A DNA stretch of 64,000 nt. Source: Isochrysis galbana (taxonomy: Eukaryota > Haptophyta > Isochrysidales > Isochrysidaceae). Where the stretch lies: the NCBI GenBank assembly GCA_018136815.1, contig CM030935.1, positions 4,822,999 to 4,886,998 of the forward strand, written 5' to 3'. Each line of letters opens with the position of its first letter. The stretch's first letter is position 1. A program made the translations under genes and the position numbers. The notes under the pieces are model-generated. The model saw nothing but the letters and a program-made list of their open reading frames with translations. It had not been told where the DNA came from and did not search any database. This document shows positions 10,215 through 21,599 of the stretch, piece by piece.

Positions 10215-13200
10215 ATGTCGGCCGTGGGGCCGCCGTGGCCTGGTGGGGCGGCCGGCTCCTTTGATGGCAGCTCCAATGTGTGCCTCCTCACCATCATGAC
10301 GCAGGTGCGGGAGGGGGAGACGGAGGGAGCGGCGGAGGGGAAGGGGGGGGGGGGGGCAGGAAGGGGCGATGACTAGAGGCGGAGAGGGAACGAAAAGGGG
10401 AAGAGGAAGGGTAATGTCGTAGCGTGTGCAAGGGGGGGCAAGACGATCTAGGAAGTCATCGAGGGTGGCGGATAGAGGTGTTTGGGCAAAGGATGGAGGG
10501 AGCACCGTAGCGCGGGAGGCAGAGAAGAAGCTGAGCAGAGAAGCTGAGTGTATGGATGGGTGGGAGGAGCGTCTGGAGTACGCACGTGCTAGAAGAGCGC
10601 GCTCGACGAGCACAAGGATGTGGGCTAGCGGGGAAGCACACGCCGAGAGTGTCCAGACACGAGCATGTGCAGAGTGAGCGAGACCAAGCGAGCAAGATAG
10701 GCAGCGGGCAGCGAGTGTTTGGCTGAACGCCCCCGCGCGTTCCTGCAGGAGCGTGTCGCCTCGCTCCACCGCATGCTTCGCACGTGGGACGGATGGGTCT
10801 CGATCGGCATGCTAGTCGATGAGGACGAGTACGAGGCAGCCGTCGCAGCGGGCCACGACTATTTGCGCTACGAGGGGCAGCCAGTGCCAGCGCCCGAGCG
10901 TGTCGCGCTCTCGTTGGTAAAGGTGTGTGCCCTCAAGCCTGGCGCGATGCCCTTGCGAGACCGGGGCCTCAGCTCCTTGCTCGCCTGCACGCGCAGGACA
11001 TCGGGTATCGCGCGTCCGCCAACCGCTTCCCGTACAACCTGCTGCGCAATGCGGCCCTCGCCCGATGCGAGGCTGACTATGTCTTCGCCGCAGATGTCGA
11101 CTTCGTACCGTACCCGGCGCAGCCGTCGGCGCGGCTGCGCCGTTGGCTCACAGAGCTGGACGTGGCGGCGGGCTCACCAAACGTGCTCGTCGTCGCCGCC
11201 TTTGAGCAGGTGCCCGCGCTTGTCCTGTGGTTGCGCCCTCCTCGATGCACCCCAGCTTCCTCGCGCGCTCTTCTTTGCACTTGTGTTCTCTGTTTGCGGC
11301 CGTCATGGCTACGTACCTTACCTGCGCGCGCAGGTCGGCGCACAGCCAAGCGTTGAGGCTGCCGCCTCGATGACGAAGCGCGACCTCATCGAGTTCAGTC
11401 GATCGGGCGACGTCATCAGCTTCGCATCGGCAACCTACGAGTCGGGCCACGTGTGCGACGAGCCTGCCACGTTCTTGGCCACAGAAGCGCCCTACGAGAC
11501 GAGCTACCGGTTCGGCTGCGAACCGTACACGATAGTGCCGCGCGTGGGTATCCACCAGTACGACGAACGCTTCGTGGGCTACGGGAAGGACCGCGTATCG
11601 TGGAACTATGAGCTGGCGGCGCGGAGACCGTCGCTGCGAGTCGTGCCGGATGTCTTCCTCATCCACTTCAACACATTCAGCCCCAACGCGTCGCGTTCCA
11701 AGTACGGGCACTTCCCGCGTGACTGGATGATAGGAGAGACGTGCTGGGCCGAGTTCCGGGAGCGCGTGCAGGCGCGGTACAACTATAGCGAGTACACGTG
11801 CAAACAGAGGAAGACAGACGGGTTGGTGAACGCTAGGTGCGTGGCTCTCACGCGCGCGTACGCCTTCTCTACGGCATTCGTGGCACATGTGCGCGATGGG
11901 CTAAGGCGCATGCCGCTTGGGCCATGCGGCGCCGCGTCCTCGGACGCGTAATCTGGCCAGCACCAAAGAGCGCATCATCCCACCTGCGCGCGTGACCCAC
12001 TGGCCAATGCAGGTATGGCAACTGCATCACGGACCAAGAGCGCGTGTGCGTGGCGCCCCACTGCTCTCCGCCCATCACCGTCATCTACTCAGCTATTTCG
12101 GGCGCGCCGCGGCGGCAGAGCATACCGGCGCGCCCGTATTCGAGCCCGCCACAGGGGTCCGTCCACTATCCGGGTCCCTCGATAGTGATACTCGGGTGCG
12201 AGGGGTGTGGCGCGCACTCATTCTGGCGCGTCCTCAAGAGCGAGCGCGATCGCCAGTCGGGAGGCCGCCTCCGTTTTGCTCTGACTGCCCGAGGCGAGCC
12301 CGCGTGGCGGGAACGCTCCGTCCAGTTCGGCGACCGGGAGGCCAAGTTCGGCCTGGGAAGGGGCTGGTACCTGAGCCGGTGGCCTATCGTCAAGGGGAGC
12401 GGCGACGTGGGTGTCGATGGCTCGGCGACCTACCTACACTCGAGTGAAGCGGCGCTTCGCATACCGCCACTGCTGCCACCGCGCGCAATCCTGGTAGTGA
12501 TACTGGCCGACCCCGCAACGCGTGCCGCGAGGATGTGGGATGGCGAACGGTCGTTCCCGGAGCAAGTGTATGCGGAGACGACCGCACTCTTGCGGTGCTT
12601 CGAGGATGCGAATGGGCTCGAGCCTGCGGCTCGCGAGGGACGAGATGGCAACGGGGTCGCCGCTGGGAATGCGCGCAACTTGACCCACAGCTCCCTCTCG
12701 CATGCTGCATGGGATCGCTGCGTGGCCACGGTGTGTGGCCCTCGCTCTTGCGTTGTGGGCGGCGGGGCGTATGCGCCACAGCTCTCAGGCTGGCTTGACT
12801 CTACACCCGGCCTAGAGTGGCTGATCGTGCCTGCCGAGCGGCTTGTCGAGGATCAGGTGGCCAAATACGCGCTCTCCCGTCTCGGGATGCGGGTGCCTGC
12901 GGACGCGTGCCCAACAAACTTGGCGGAGAGCATGGCCCTCGCGTTGGACACCACCTTGAACCAGACCGAGGTCATCATCCGGGTGGTCCAGAGCGTTGAA
13001 TCTGAGAGGCGTGCACGTCCCAACGCGCCGGCGCGGGTCGTCCACTCGAACTCAACCCTGCTGGCCGCCGCCGGTACGCTCCGAGTCTTCTTCCACCGAT
13101 ACAATGCGCCCTTGGCCGAGCTGGTGGAGCATCTTGATCCGCGCTCCGCCTCGATTTGGAAGCGGACCACTTGGTATCGACGGCACTCGGTGCCCTCGGT

Positions 13201-14389
13201 GCCCGCCGTATCCCACACGGCGTCAATTCTTCGCAGCGCGATTGCGAGCACTCCTGGCTGCCATCCCGAAAGCGGAGCCGTCGGCTCCCGTCGATGGCTT
13301 GGTCCGGGCCCCAAGCCCACCGCGTTCCTTCTCGGTGCGCGGGAGTCGGGCGCCGAGGCGCTCGCATCAGCTATCCTTGTTGGGAAGGAGAACGGCACGT
13401 GCGGCGGCGCGCTCAGGCTCTTTGACGACGACGTACGGTACGCGGCTGGCCTGGCGCGGGCCGTCGGGTCGCTCCGCCGAGGTGTGCCAAGGCAAGAAGG
13501 GGATGGCGAGAGCCACCCCTCTGTGCCGTGCAGCCGAATGATTGACTCGACTGCATACTTGCACACGAGATGGGCGCCGGTGCGGATGCATGCCGCACTG
13601 TCGCCACCCGAGTCCCTGCGGTTCGTCATAGTGCTCCGAGACCCCGCAGATCGTGTGACGCGTCACTGGAGATCTATTCGGATGACTACGAATCGGAGGA
13701 GCCTTGCCGAAGCGATGAGCAAACCGGCGGCTGCACCGGGCTGGCCGGGCCGCGCCGCCGAGCCTCTATTGCGCCATGAGAGGACGAGCCTATTGCGCGC
13801 CGGAGGCAACGTAACGATGTACCGGAAGGTCCACACCGAGGTCAAGGCGATGGGTGACTGCTTGAGCGCTCGACTTGCGATGCGGGCCTCGACTGTAGGA
13901 GCCAAAATAGCGCACACAGGGGGCTCGACGGGCATGAGCTCGACCACTGTCCCGCCGCTCGAAGGCTCAGAGCCCTCGCATGACGAATGGCGCCACTGCA
14001 TGACGACGCAGTGCAACTGGTTGGAGTGCCTTGTTGGAACGGGGTTGTACGCGCCGCAGCTCCGCGGCTGGCTCGCTCACTTCTCGCCCGAGCAGATGCT
14101 TCTGCTCGAGGCCTCTCAGCTTACATCTGAGCCACGGCTTGTGGCCCAAAAGGTTGAGGCCTTCCTTCATGTGCCGCCATTTGGCGCCGCGGCGGATGCA
14201 ATGGCGCAGAGCGAGGTGGACTCGGAACGTACGTTTGTCACGGGGAAGCAAGCCCTCAGCGAGCTGCGATCATTCTATGCGCCGCACAATGGCCACGTGC
14301 GACGCCTTTTCGAAGTGCTAGCTCCACCAGGCGCGTGGCAGAGCGCTGTCTGGCTTCAGCCTGCCGACGGCGCCAGGGCGCGTGTGTAA
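10215..14389 (+). CDS. GT49 glycosyltransferase fused to two sulfotransferase-like domains
   Basis: Five exons: 10215-10304, 10749-10922, 10997-11209, 11334-11836, 12013-14389. Phases agree, giving 1118 residues. Residues about 20-325 match family GT49 (LARGE C-domain/B4GAT1 type): VCLLTIMTQERV, W-x-G-W-V-S, RFPYNLLRNAALARC, the D-x-D metal site in FAADVDFVPYP (D121/D123), AFEQ, EPYTIVPR and YDERFVGYGKDRVSW. The rest carries two copies of a PAPS-sulfotransferase-like fold: phosphate-loop-like IVILGCEGCGAHSF and TAFLLGARESGAEAL, then VVILADPATRAARMW and FVIVLRDPADRVTRHW, each with YAPQL(S/R)GWL before the last helix. Copy 2 keeps the RDPxxR motif; copy 1 has ADP and may be inactive. Such enzymes act in the Golgi lumen on glycans, so a combined transfer-and-sulfation role in cell-surface or scale polysaccharide is inferred. 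No membrane anchor is visible, so an upstream first exon may be missing. Confidence 0.8.
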
Positions 14390-14671
14390 CCGCCGTTGGC
14401 CGAGCTCAATCGTGTCTGAGATTTGAATTTTTAGCTCGCAGTCGACGTCGCGTGTGGCTCGCCAAAGGTGATATCCACAGGACGCCGCACCGCGTCCCAG
14501 CTGCTCCTTTTGCACATGCTATGTGCAACATCATCCACCTGCATCCACCCAAACCACTCTTGCTACTTCCACACTCCTCTTCTAGCGGTGCCTTAAGCTT
14601 GTGTTGCGCTAGGTATTTGCGTTCGTTTGAGCACGCACGATACTTGATCCTTAGTTTGCCTCCTTCTTCAA

Positions 14672-14945
14672 CTATCGTTAAAACGATAGGGTCATGGAGC
14701 GCGCGCCGCCGCCCGCTCTCGCTGCCGCTGCCCTCGCCATGATGGACGAAGAGCTCATGGACACGCCGCTGTCGCCGAAGCGACCGCGCCAGGACGACCC
14801 CCCCAGTCAGGTGGGCACAGGAGCCGGCGGGCCGCGCCCGCGCATCACCACGAACGACATGTACAAGGCGCACTCCCCTGGAGGACACTCGATGAGCATG
14901 TCTCCTGTGGCCCACTTCCGCTTCACCACAAGCTGCACCCCATAA
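14672..14945 (+). mobile_element. LINE-like 5' end fragment (MERAPP start)
   Basis: The hairpin CTATCGTT-AA-AACGATAG (14672-14689) is followed at 14694 by ATGGAGCGCGCGCCGCC, identical over 17 nt to the start at 647 (minus). The frame gives MERAPP, an acidic patch and a nuclear-signal-like SPKRPRQDD, then stops at 14945. The 3' part overlaps, on the opposite strand, the end of a truncated transposase, so its true end is unclear. Read as the 5' end of a related LINE-type element, or a shared leader captured by another gene. Confidence 0.35.
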
Positions 14946-15885
14946 TTCCAACCAGAAGCGTCCCATGTCATCATTACAGTGACCGTTTCTTTGTTCCCGC
15001 CTGTAAGCTGCCGTGCTGCCTTACCCTTCCTCTTTGCCACCTTCGCCCGCCGCCCCTTCTGCGGCACGTCTAGCGGCTGCGGTGTCTCGTCGCCGTTTAA
15101 CAGCCGCCTTGGGTCTTTGATTACCTATGGGTGAGCGTTTGTGAAAGAGGTTAGCGTTGTGCATGCGTGGTGCGTTGTGCGCGGTGCGCGTGCGAGAGAC
15201 AGAGGCGTGCATGACTTACCTTTGTGTGGGGATCCATCACGCCTGCGTCAATCAGCTCGCGCTCCAGCCCATACTCGCCGAAAAAATGGTTCTCTACTAC
15301 GGCCTCCCTGTGCTTTTGTGACCTCTTCTCCTCCTCTGCCCTCGAAACCCCTTCGGTGATGTCGATACCACGAGCCCGCCACCATGGATAGATGCGTTGA
15401 AAGAATGTGTGAGACAGGTCGATGTTGGAATTGAGGTGGTTGAGCTCCGGCGTGTTGAGAGGAATAGTACCCTTGCCGTACTTCTTAGTCTTGTTGAACC
15501 TGTGCCGCTCTGCCAGCACAGCGCGTACCTTTACAGAAATCTGGTGCCTGTTTTGGGGGTCGTGAACGTCAGCGCGAGCCAGAACCCAAGATGCCAACTT
15601 GAGCCTCTCAGCGTTTGTGAGAAGCTGTTGGTTGGCATCCCGTGGGGAGTCATCATCAGAGGTGCCCCTCTTCAGCTCCCACGCCACTTTGCCGCGCGTT
15701 GCCTCCGGGAAATGCCCTGTTGCAAGCGCGGCCTTGACGCCAACGCTGTGCGAGCGGCAGTGCGCGGCTGCTCTGCGCACGTCTTCGACGACGCGCGCCC
15801 GCTGTTCTGCGCGCGTATCGCGGGCATGGACTGTGTAGTGGCCCCTCGGCGGCTTGGGCTTGCTGGCGGGCTTCCTGGGGGCCAT
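14807..15885 (-). pseudogene. DDE transposase, pogo/Tc1-like, C-terminally truncated
   Basis: Exon 1 is 15885-15220 with a textbook GTAAGT donor; exon 2 is 15124-14807; together 327 residues. The N-terminus is basic (MAPRKPASKPKP). A helical DNA-binding region follows (LLTNAERLKLASWVL, then NTPELNHLNSNIDLSHTFFQ). Exon 2 has LLNGDETPQPLDV, the N-x-DET-P form of the first catalytic Asp in pogo-like DDE enzymes, then KETVTVMMTWDASGWNYG, matching the strand after it. The second and third acidic residues are absent: the frame ends about 60 residues later where a LINE-like fragment lies on the other strand. So it is probably dead. A piece of the 5' end of the same family sits at 60275-60339. Confidence 0.65.
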
Positions 15886-16024
15886 GATTGCCTGGGGGGG
15901 AACAGGGGCACGCCCACGAAGCGGGCACGCGCACGAAGCGGCAGCCTCTAGAGAAGTAGAGTAGGGTATTATAGTACTAGCGTGTACAAGACTAATATCT
16001 CTAACTAAAGGGGGTGCGCGGGAA

Positions 16025-17685
16025 ATGTGGGGCGGCGCGCCCTCCGCGACGGCTGAGACAGAGCCCTCAGCCGAGCCTGCGGCCGAGCCAGAGGATGAGG
16101 CCGAGGCTGAGGGGGATCCTGAGATGAAGATCGAGCCTGAGGTCGAGCCTGAACCCGCGGGCCAAGCTGAGGCCGAGCCTGAGCGTGTGAATGAGCCCGA
16201 GGCTGAGACAGAGCCTGAGAGCGCCGTGGGAAGCCTGGGGCCTCCCGCGCTCCCACGCCGCTCCTCGCGCGCGCGGGCGCGGCCGGAGCGACTCTCGAGC
16301 GCCGGTAGACCGATAGCCGCCAAGGGAGCGCTTCTCCACGTCGTCTTATTGGGCAGGAATGACTGGCACTCTCTGGAGCGGCGCGCGGGCGAGCGAATCG
16401 ACCTGGTCAATCTGCTCGACGATGAGAGGCTGCCTCCGCACAATCTATCCGGCGCGCGCAAGGAGCAGCGTTGGCTTCTCCCAGCGACCGATAAGGCGGC
16501 GCTTCGCATCGCGAGACAGCGTGATAAGCTCTCACGCAGCGGGTGGAAGCTCCTTGCTAGCCCGCCGGACATCGTTGAAGGGCTGAACAACAAGGCACAG
16601 CTGCGCTCCACCGCCGAGCGGCTCGGTGCCCTGTCGCTGCTCCCGGCGCATTTCACGACGCCGCATGCGGCAAAGTATCCGTGCGTCCTCAAGCCGGCCA
16701 ATGGCGAGCACGGCGCCAACGTGTCGATTGTGCATTCGGCAGAGGAAGTGGAGCAGACACTTGGGGCCACTTCCAAGCTAGGCGAGGATTGGGTGCTCCA
16801 AGAGCTTGTCGTCGGCAGCCACGAGCTGTGCATTTCCCTCTTGCTTGTCGACGGCGCCATCCAAGCGGGTGCGTACATGCAGACGCTAACGAGCGCACAT
16901 TGCGCGTGGGTGCGTCTCTGCGCCGCGATTACGCCCGCTTCCATCCAACCCCACGTTGCATAGGTGTGAGAACTACCTATGTATACGAGTGTGAGGAATA
17001 CGTGTGGCCCCGGGTGCGCGAGCTCACGACGGAGAGGAAGTCGCAACTGATAACGCCGCACGACCCGGAGGCCGTGAAGCTCTCCCAGTTACTGGCTGGC
17101 TTTTCGGGCATTTGCAATCTCAACTATAAGCGGCGCGGCGATGGTTCACTCGCCGTGTTCGAGGTCAATGCTCGCATGGGAGCCGACCTCGCTTGTGACG
17201 TACCGCCAAATATGCTCCGGGCGATCCTCTCCAGCCTCCCCGCTTGTCTGGAGAAGGGCATCGGGAACGACGTGGTGGGATTGAAGTATTCAAGCGTTGT
17301 TGTGCGGGCTCCCAAGCCGCTCGCTTCCCTAGATGCAAGAGAAGCCTCTCTGCAAGCTCACGGTACATTTGTACGGCCTAAGGCGGAGCAATGGATGCGG
17401 TCCCCAGCAGAGGCACGTGGCGGTGCTGCATCCGGCGCGCCTCCCCTCGCTGTCGCCTCTCGGCCCGGCGTCAGCGTTCAGGCTATGCTACCACGGCCAG
17501 TGGCGATGCCACAAGCTGCTAGAGCGAACGTGCAGTGCGCGGAACAGACGAGCCTGGCAACCGACAAGGCGGCACGCCCAATCAGCAGCTTGTGGGACGG
17601 GGACGATTCGGAAGAGGATGATTACGTGCCGCTCAAGCAGCGGAAGGTATTGCAGATGCAGCGCGCACGCGTGGTTTCGAGCTGA
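16025..17685 (+). CDS. ATP-grasp family protein
   Basis: Exons 16025-16868 and 16964-17685, joined in phase 1, give 521 residues. Residues 1-90 are a Glu/Pro/Ala low-complexity acidic tail. The ATP-grasp fold follows: NNKAQLRSTAERLGAL, the ATP-binding strand YPCVLKPANGEHGANVSIV (lysine in LKPANG), DWVLQELVVGSHELCISLLL, and in exon 2 GICNLNYKRRGDGSLAVFEVNARMG with the metal-binding E348 and N350. This layout forms acyl-phosphate intermediates and ligates an amine or similar nucleophile; the substrate cannot be read from sequence. The C-terminal 170 residues are variable and end with an acidic stretch (DDSEEDDY) and a basic tail. The intron is short (95 nt). No visible targeting peptide. Confidence 0.75.
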
Positions 17686-18493
17686 GAATACTGGTGCGAA
17701 TGGATCTCGCTCGGCAGCGGGGCGCGTTCGCGACGCGGTGCTAATTATTATGCCATGTACATGCCCAACGGAGAGGAGAGTGCAATGTGAATGATGAAGC
17801 TATTGATGCTGGCAAACGAACACACAACAATGTCCACCAAGCCCGAAGCGCCTTTGGACCAACAGCAGATGCGGGAGCAAAACAATGGTGGGCCCCCACG
17901 TCTTTCTCCCCCTTGGGGGCTCCCCCTTGGGCCTACTATTCCTGTCTGTCTACCCTCCCCCCTCCCACCTCGCGTCTTAGTATCGCCCACCTTTGAGCCG
18001 CACAAGCGACCGCCTTCGCCCGAGTGCACGCTGCGCTGCTGCTGGCTTGCTAGCGGTGGCCAACCCTTGGGTCCCTTCGTCCCCGTAGAGTTGTGCTAAT
18101 TCACCTTTCGTGCGGAGAGTCAGCAACACACGTACGTACTCAGAATGTCAACAGGTTCAAGCGCTAGCGCAAGACAGAGCCTGGCGCCTCCGGCACGCGC
18201 CATGCCTACAACGCGACGAGGTTACGCCCGCACACTGTTTGTTTCCGCGAGCTGAATGATCAAATTGACAAGCAGAATCACAGAATCACGGCACACATAT
18301 AGTATATACTAGTATGAAGGTAGGAGTGCTGCACATATACATCTTACTTCTTCGTTCCTGCTGTCTTGAAGCCTTGGAGAGAGCGACCAGAAGATAGAAG
18401 AGAGAGAGAAAGGAGTACAGAGAGAGGAGAGAGAGAGAGCCGTAGAAAAGTAGAGAGAGGGAGAAGAATGCGCGAGGCGCCGTTTCTTGGGCG
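17686..18493. other. Intergenic, no recognisable gene
   Basis: Mixed-composition sequence with a GA-rich stretch (18400-18460) just before the histidine-phosphatase-like gene. Short frames show no recognisable motif. Confidence 0.5.
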
Positions 18494-19213
18494 ATGGTGT
18501 CGCCGCCGTCGCGTCGCGCACTGCTGGGCTGCGTCCTCTCGTGCGGCTCGCTGCTGTGGCCGGCGGGCGATGCGGCGATGGGTACGACGGGTCTAACTGA
18601 TTTCCGCCGGCTGAGCAATCGATACATCCTGCTACGACCCGGCCAGACCAGCTACGATGCAGCAGAGAGGATCGATTCCAACCCGATCAATAAGCTCGAT
18701 GTGGCGAGGGGGCTGACAGAGAGTGGTAGGGCCGCTGTGGGCGAGGCGGCGCGCGAGCTGGCTCGTAGGGGAGTTGAGGATCCCATTGTCTGGTACGATT
18801 CCGGCGCACGCGCCGCGCAGACCGCCGAGATTGTGGGTGAGGTGCTGCTGGTGCCGAGAACGAGGCTCGTCCCAGAGTACTCATTCCTCTCTGCGCGCGG
18901 CCTCGGCGTGCTCGATCGTGGGAATGCGAGCCTCGTCATCCCGCTGGTACACGAAGCGGACGCACTCGACTCTGCGTATGCTCCCGACGAGGCCGACGAC
19001 GGCACGCCGAGCGATAGCATCGACGACGTCTTTGTGAGGGTGAGACAAGCGGTCTCCAAGATCGAGACGCAGTACAGTGGAGAAACGGTCATCCTGGTGG
19101 GCGACTCGGATGTCCTGTCGACAATTGCGGCCGCTGCCTGTGGCACTGATCTCAGGCTGCACTCGAGGTGTGCTGCTCTCCTCAACGCTGACGGTCGACG
19201 TGGTGCAATTTAA
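18494..19213 (+). CDS. Histidine-phosphatase-fold protein lacking catalytic His
   Basis: A single-exon frame of 239 residues. Residues 4-27 (PPSRRALLGCVLSCGSLLW and on) form a twin-arginine-like hydrophobic signal ending near GDA, of the sort found on thylakoid-lumen proteins. The body matches the phosphoglycerate-mutase/histidine-phosphatase fold: YILLRPGQTSYD, NKLDVARGLTESGRAAV, WYDSGARAAQTAEIV, and VILVGDSDVLSTIAAA. In active enzymes the first motif is RHG and the last is SHG. Here His is Pro49 in the first and Asp in the last, so phosphatase or mutase chemistry is unlikely and a binding or regulatory role is inferred. The start was chosen because it gives the signal-like N-terminus; a separate transit exon upstream cannot be ruled out. 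Confidence 0.7.
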   Translation: MVSPPSRRALLGCVLSCGSLLWPAGDAAMGTTGLTDFRRLSNRYILLRPGQTSYDAAERIDSNPINKLDVARGLTESGRAAVGEAARELARRGVEDPIVWYDSGARAAQTAEIVGEVLLVPRTRLVPEYSFLSARGLGVLDRGNASLVIPLVHEADALDSAYAPDEADDGTPSDSIDDVFVRVRQAVSKIETQYSGETVILVGDSDVLSTIAAAACGTDLRLHSRCAALLNADGRRGAI

Positions 19214-21560
19214 CCCTAACCCTCCAAGTGGGTGACCGCTGGTGCTCATGACTGGCGCCGTATACGCTTTGCTAGCTCATCCCTCTTGTTGATGCCACAT
19301 CAGGTTTTCACTCCGCCCAGCCCAGTTCCGAGACCTGCGCGACCTACCAAGTTCTACAAGTCCTTTGAGAAGAGACAGTGGCGTCACGGCCGCTGCCGAG
19401 GACCAGGCGCGTGCTGGATGTTGCCTCCCATCAAGCAATGCACCAGATGCGGCCGATCCGATGGTTGTGAAGGGGCCAACAGCAAGGTGGTCCGACACAG
19501 CTGTGCCAATCCCGGAGGTGTCTGTGTATTCTAATACGTGAGAGACATCTGGCGAGATCGCACTCGATTCTCGGTCCCTGCGCTGCCGCGCACGCGGGTG
19601 GCCGCGCGGCTTATACCATCCGGCGTGGCCGTATTTACGAGATTCAGTCACTGTGGCACCGTGTAGCAATGTGTCAACGCCACGTCGTCTATGGAGTAGC
19701 CAAATGCACTCCGAGTATGCGCACTCGTAGTGCACTATCAGTGTGTTTCGCGCGAGTCACGAGCATCAACCCAACGTCCATCATGCTTCTACAACAAAGG
19801 GCACTCCTCTCTCTCCTTCACAACACATTGCTCTACAAGCTGCAGTGCTTCATACTTCGATTGCAATCCGCTCGCAGCCAGGACACGTCGGTTCGCGTCG
19901 GTCTATTGTGTACTAGAGCACCCCTCTCTCTGCTCACGCCATATTTTTGTACGAGCAGCTCGGGATCGGGATCGGGTCGGCCGGGGTCGTGTCGTGTGTG
20001 TCGCGTCGGGTTGGGGCCTCTGTATTGTCGAGATAACCGCGGCCCTGCCCAGTTTTATCTCGCAGAGACATACGTCGCGAAGACATACGTCGAGGACTGG
20101 CTTCCAGTCGGCTAGTCTAGCGTTTCATTAATTGAAAATCCACTTTTTGCTCGAATAAGCGCTTTGGCTGCTTTGGCCTTGGTCCTTGGTGTGGGTGTGG
20201 AGTGTGGAGCGCCCAACCCGAGGCGTTGTTGAGGTTAGGATCGTGTTCCCCGCGTCCCGCGCGCGTCCTTCGCTATCATGTTCTTGTCGACTAGTCAAAC
20301 ACGACTTTCTTAGAATGCTAAACCTAGCACTCGCCTCCGGCGAGCTACACTTCACACTGACAGTGTACAGTGTCATTGTACACTGAGAGAGGCGGAGATT
20401 GTCAGAGCAAGCAAGGCTGATCTCACTCTTGGAGATTGCCTGCGAGGGCGCCACTAATAGTATGTACTATGTTAGCTCCTCGGCACTAATAGTATGTAAT
20501 ATGTTAGCCAGAATGGACTAATAGGTTTGTTGTACTGGTACCCAGCAGTGTACCAGAGGGGTTGCAAAAAGGACTAGCAGCATCGTGAGAGAGATCGCGA
20601 GACGGGTACACGAGGGGAATAGAACCGAACACTGAGGGCCACCTCGGGACAGAACACCAAGGAAAACACCACTGTGCCACGTAAGATTCCAGCAACACAA
20701 TCATACTGTATCACACATATATTAAGCTGTCGCAAGAGAACAGGTAATAGTGTGCGAGAGGTAGATGTGAGAAAGAACAGAATCGAAGTGAAGAGCGGAA
20801 TGATAGTAACATTGGCGAATGGGTTAGAAAGGCACTAGGGCACCTTGATTGGCTGAGGGTGTATTTCACCAAGGGGGTGTCCTAGGGGTGCCTTTGGGGT
20901 ATCTGAGAATCTGAGAATACATCGAGATTGAGCATCAGAGGAGTCCGGAAGCTTGAGGTGAACTGAGATGAAGTCCATGATGAATGTAGACATAGATTGA
21001 GAATATTCCAGATGTTCGAGATTGACTCAGACGTAGCACATCGTGTGCAAGGGAGTGGAGACGATCATCGAGGTCAAAGTCCGGAGGGTTTGACTTGATG
21101 GAGGGAATCTTGCAGATTATTAGTAAGGCCTGACAGTGAGTAGAAAGTAAAGGACGGCGTCCTGTGATAAGGTTGTAACATGTTAGGGCAAATCCCAACC
21201 TATTCGCAGCCCTAGTGGCACTTACACGTCTCCATGAGAGTGAGGATTGAGGATGTAATACGAGAATACGAGTAAGTGAGGATGCAGGTTTCAGTGTTGT
21301 GTGACTCGGCGCGCATCAGCGCCCCCATGTGTGACCCTGATTCTCCCTCAGGTGTTGGCCGTTGGATTATATCGTGGCGCTATTTTACTTATTTACTTCG
21401 GTCTTCATCAAATCACTAAAGGGTTTTCGAAAGATTCCCTCCTTATTCCTGTGCGTAACTGTCGCCCCGTCGGATCGTCCGTCGCCCCGTCGCTCTCTTG
21501 TCGGCATTCTCTTCCTTGTTCGATCTGCCAGCGGTTTCCTGTGCGTTCCGTGATAGGGAT
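19214..21560. other. Long gene-poor stretch
   Basis: Begins with a short telomere-like TTTAACCCTAACCCT right at the previous stop codon. It contains a two-copy direct repeat CACTAATAGTATGTA(C/A)TATG (20452-20507). The part from about 20780 to 21500 is AT-richer than its surroundings, with frequent TGAGA/GAGAAT repeats, perhaps remains of an LTR. No coding signal I can defend. Confidence 0.4.
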
Positions 21561-21599
21561 ACGTTAGTGTGGAGAGTGTTGACGTGAGTGTAGGTCATC

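Noticed and set aside
9156-10300. Several long ORFs on both strands (for example 359 and 280 codons)
   Set aside because: They are translations of CT/GA tracts, purely Ser/Leu/Pro or Arg/Glu, without any domain.
15886-17061. 636-codon minus-strand ORF overlapping the ATP-grasp gene
   Set aside because: Its upstream two thirds is the antisense shadow of the ATP-grasp exons; only the part from 15885 downward belongs to the transposase.
19213-19228. Telomere-like TTTAACCCTAACCCT
   Set aside because: Only two repeat units, immediately after a stop codon; too short to be an interstitial telomere.
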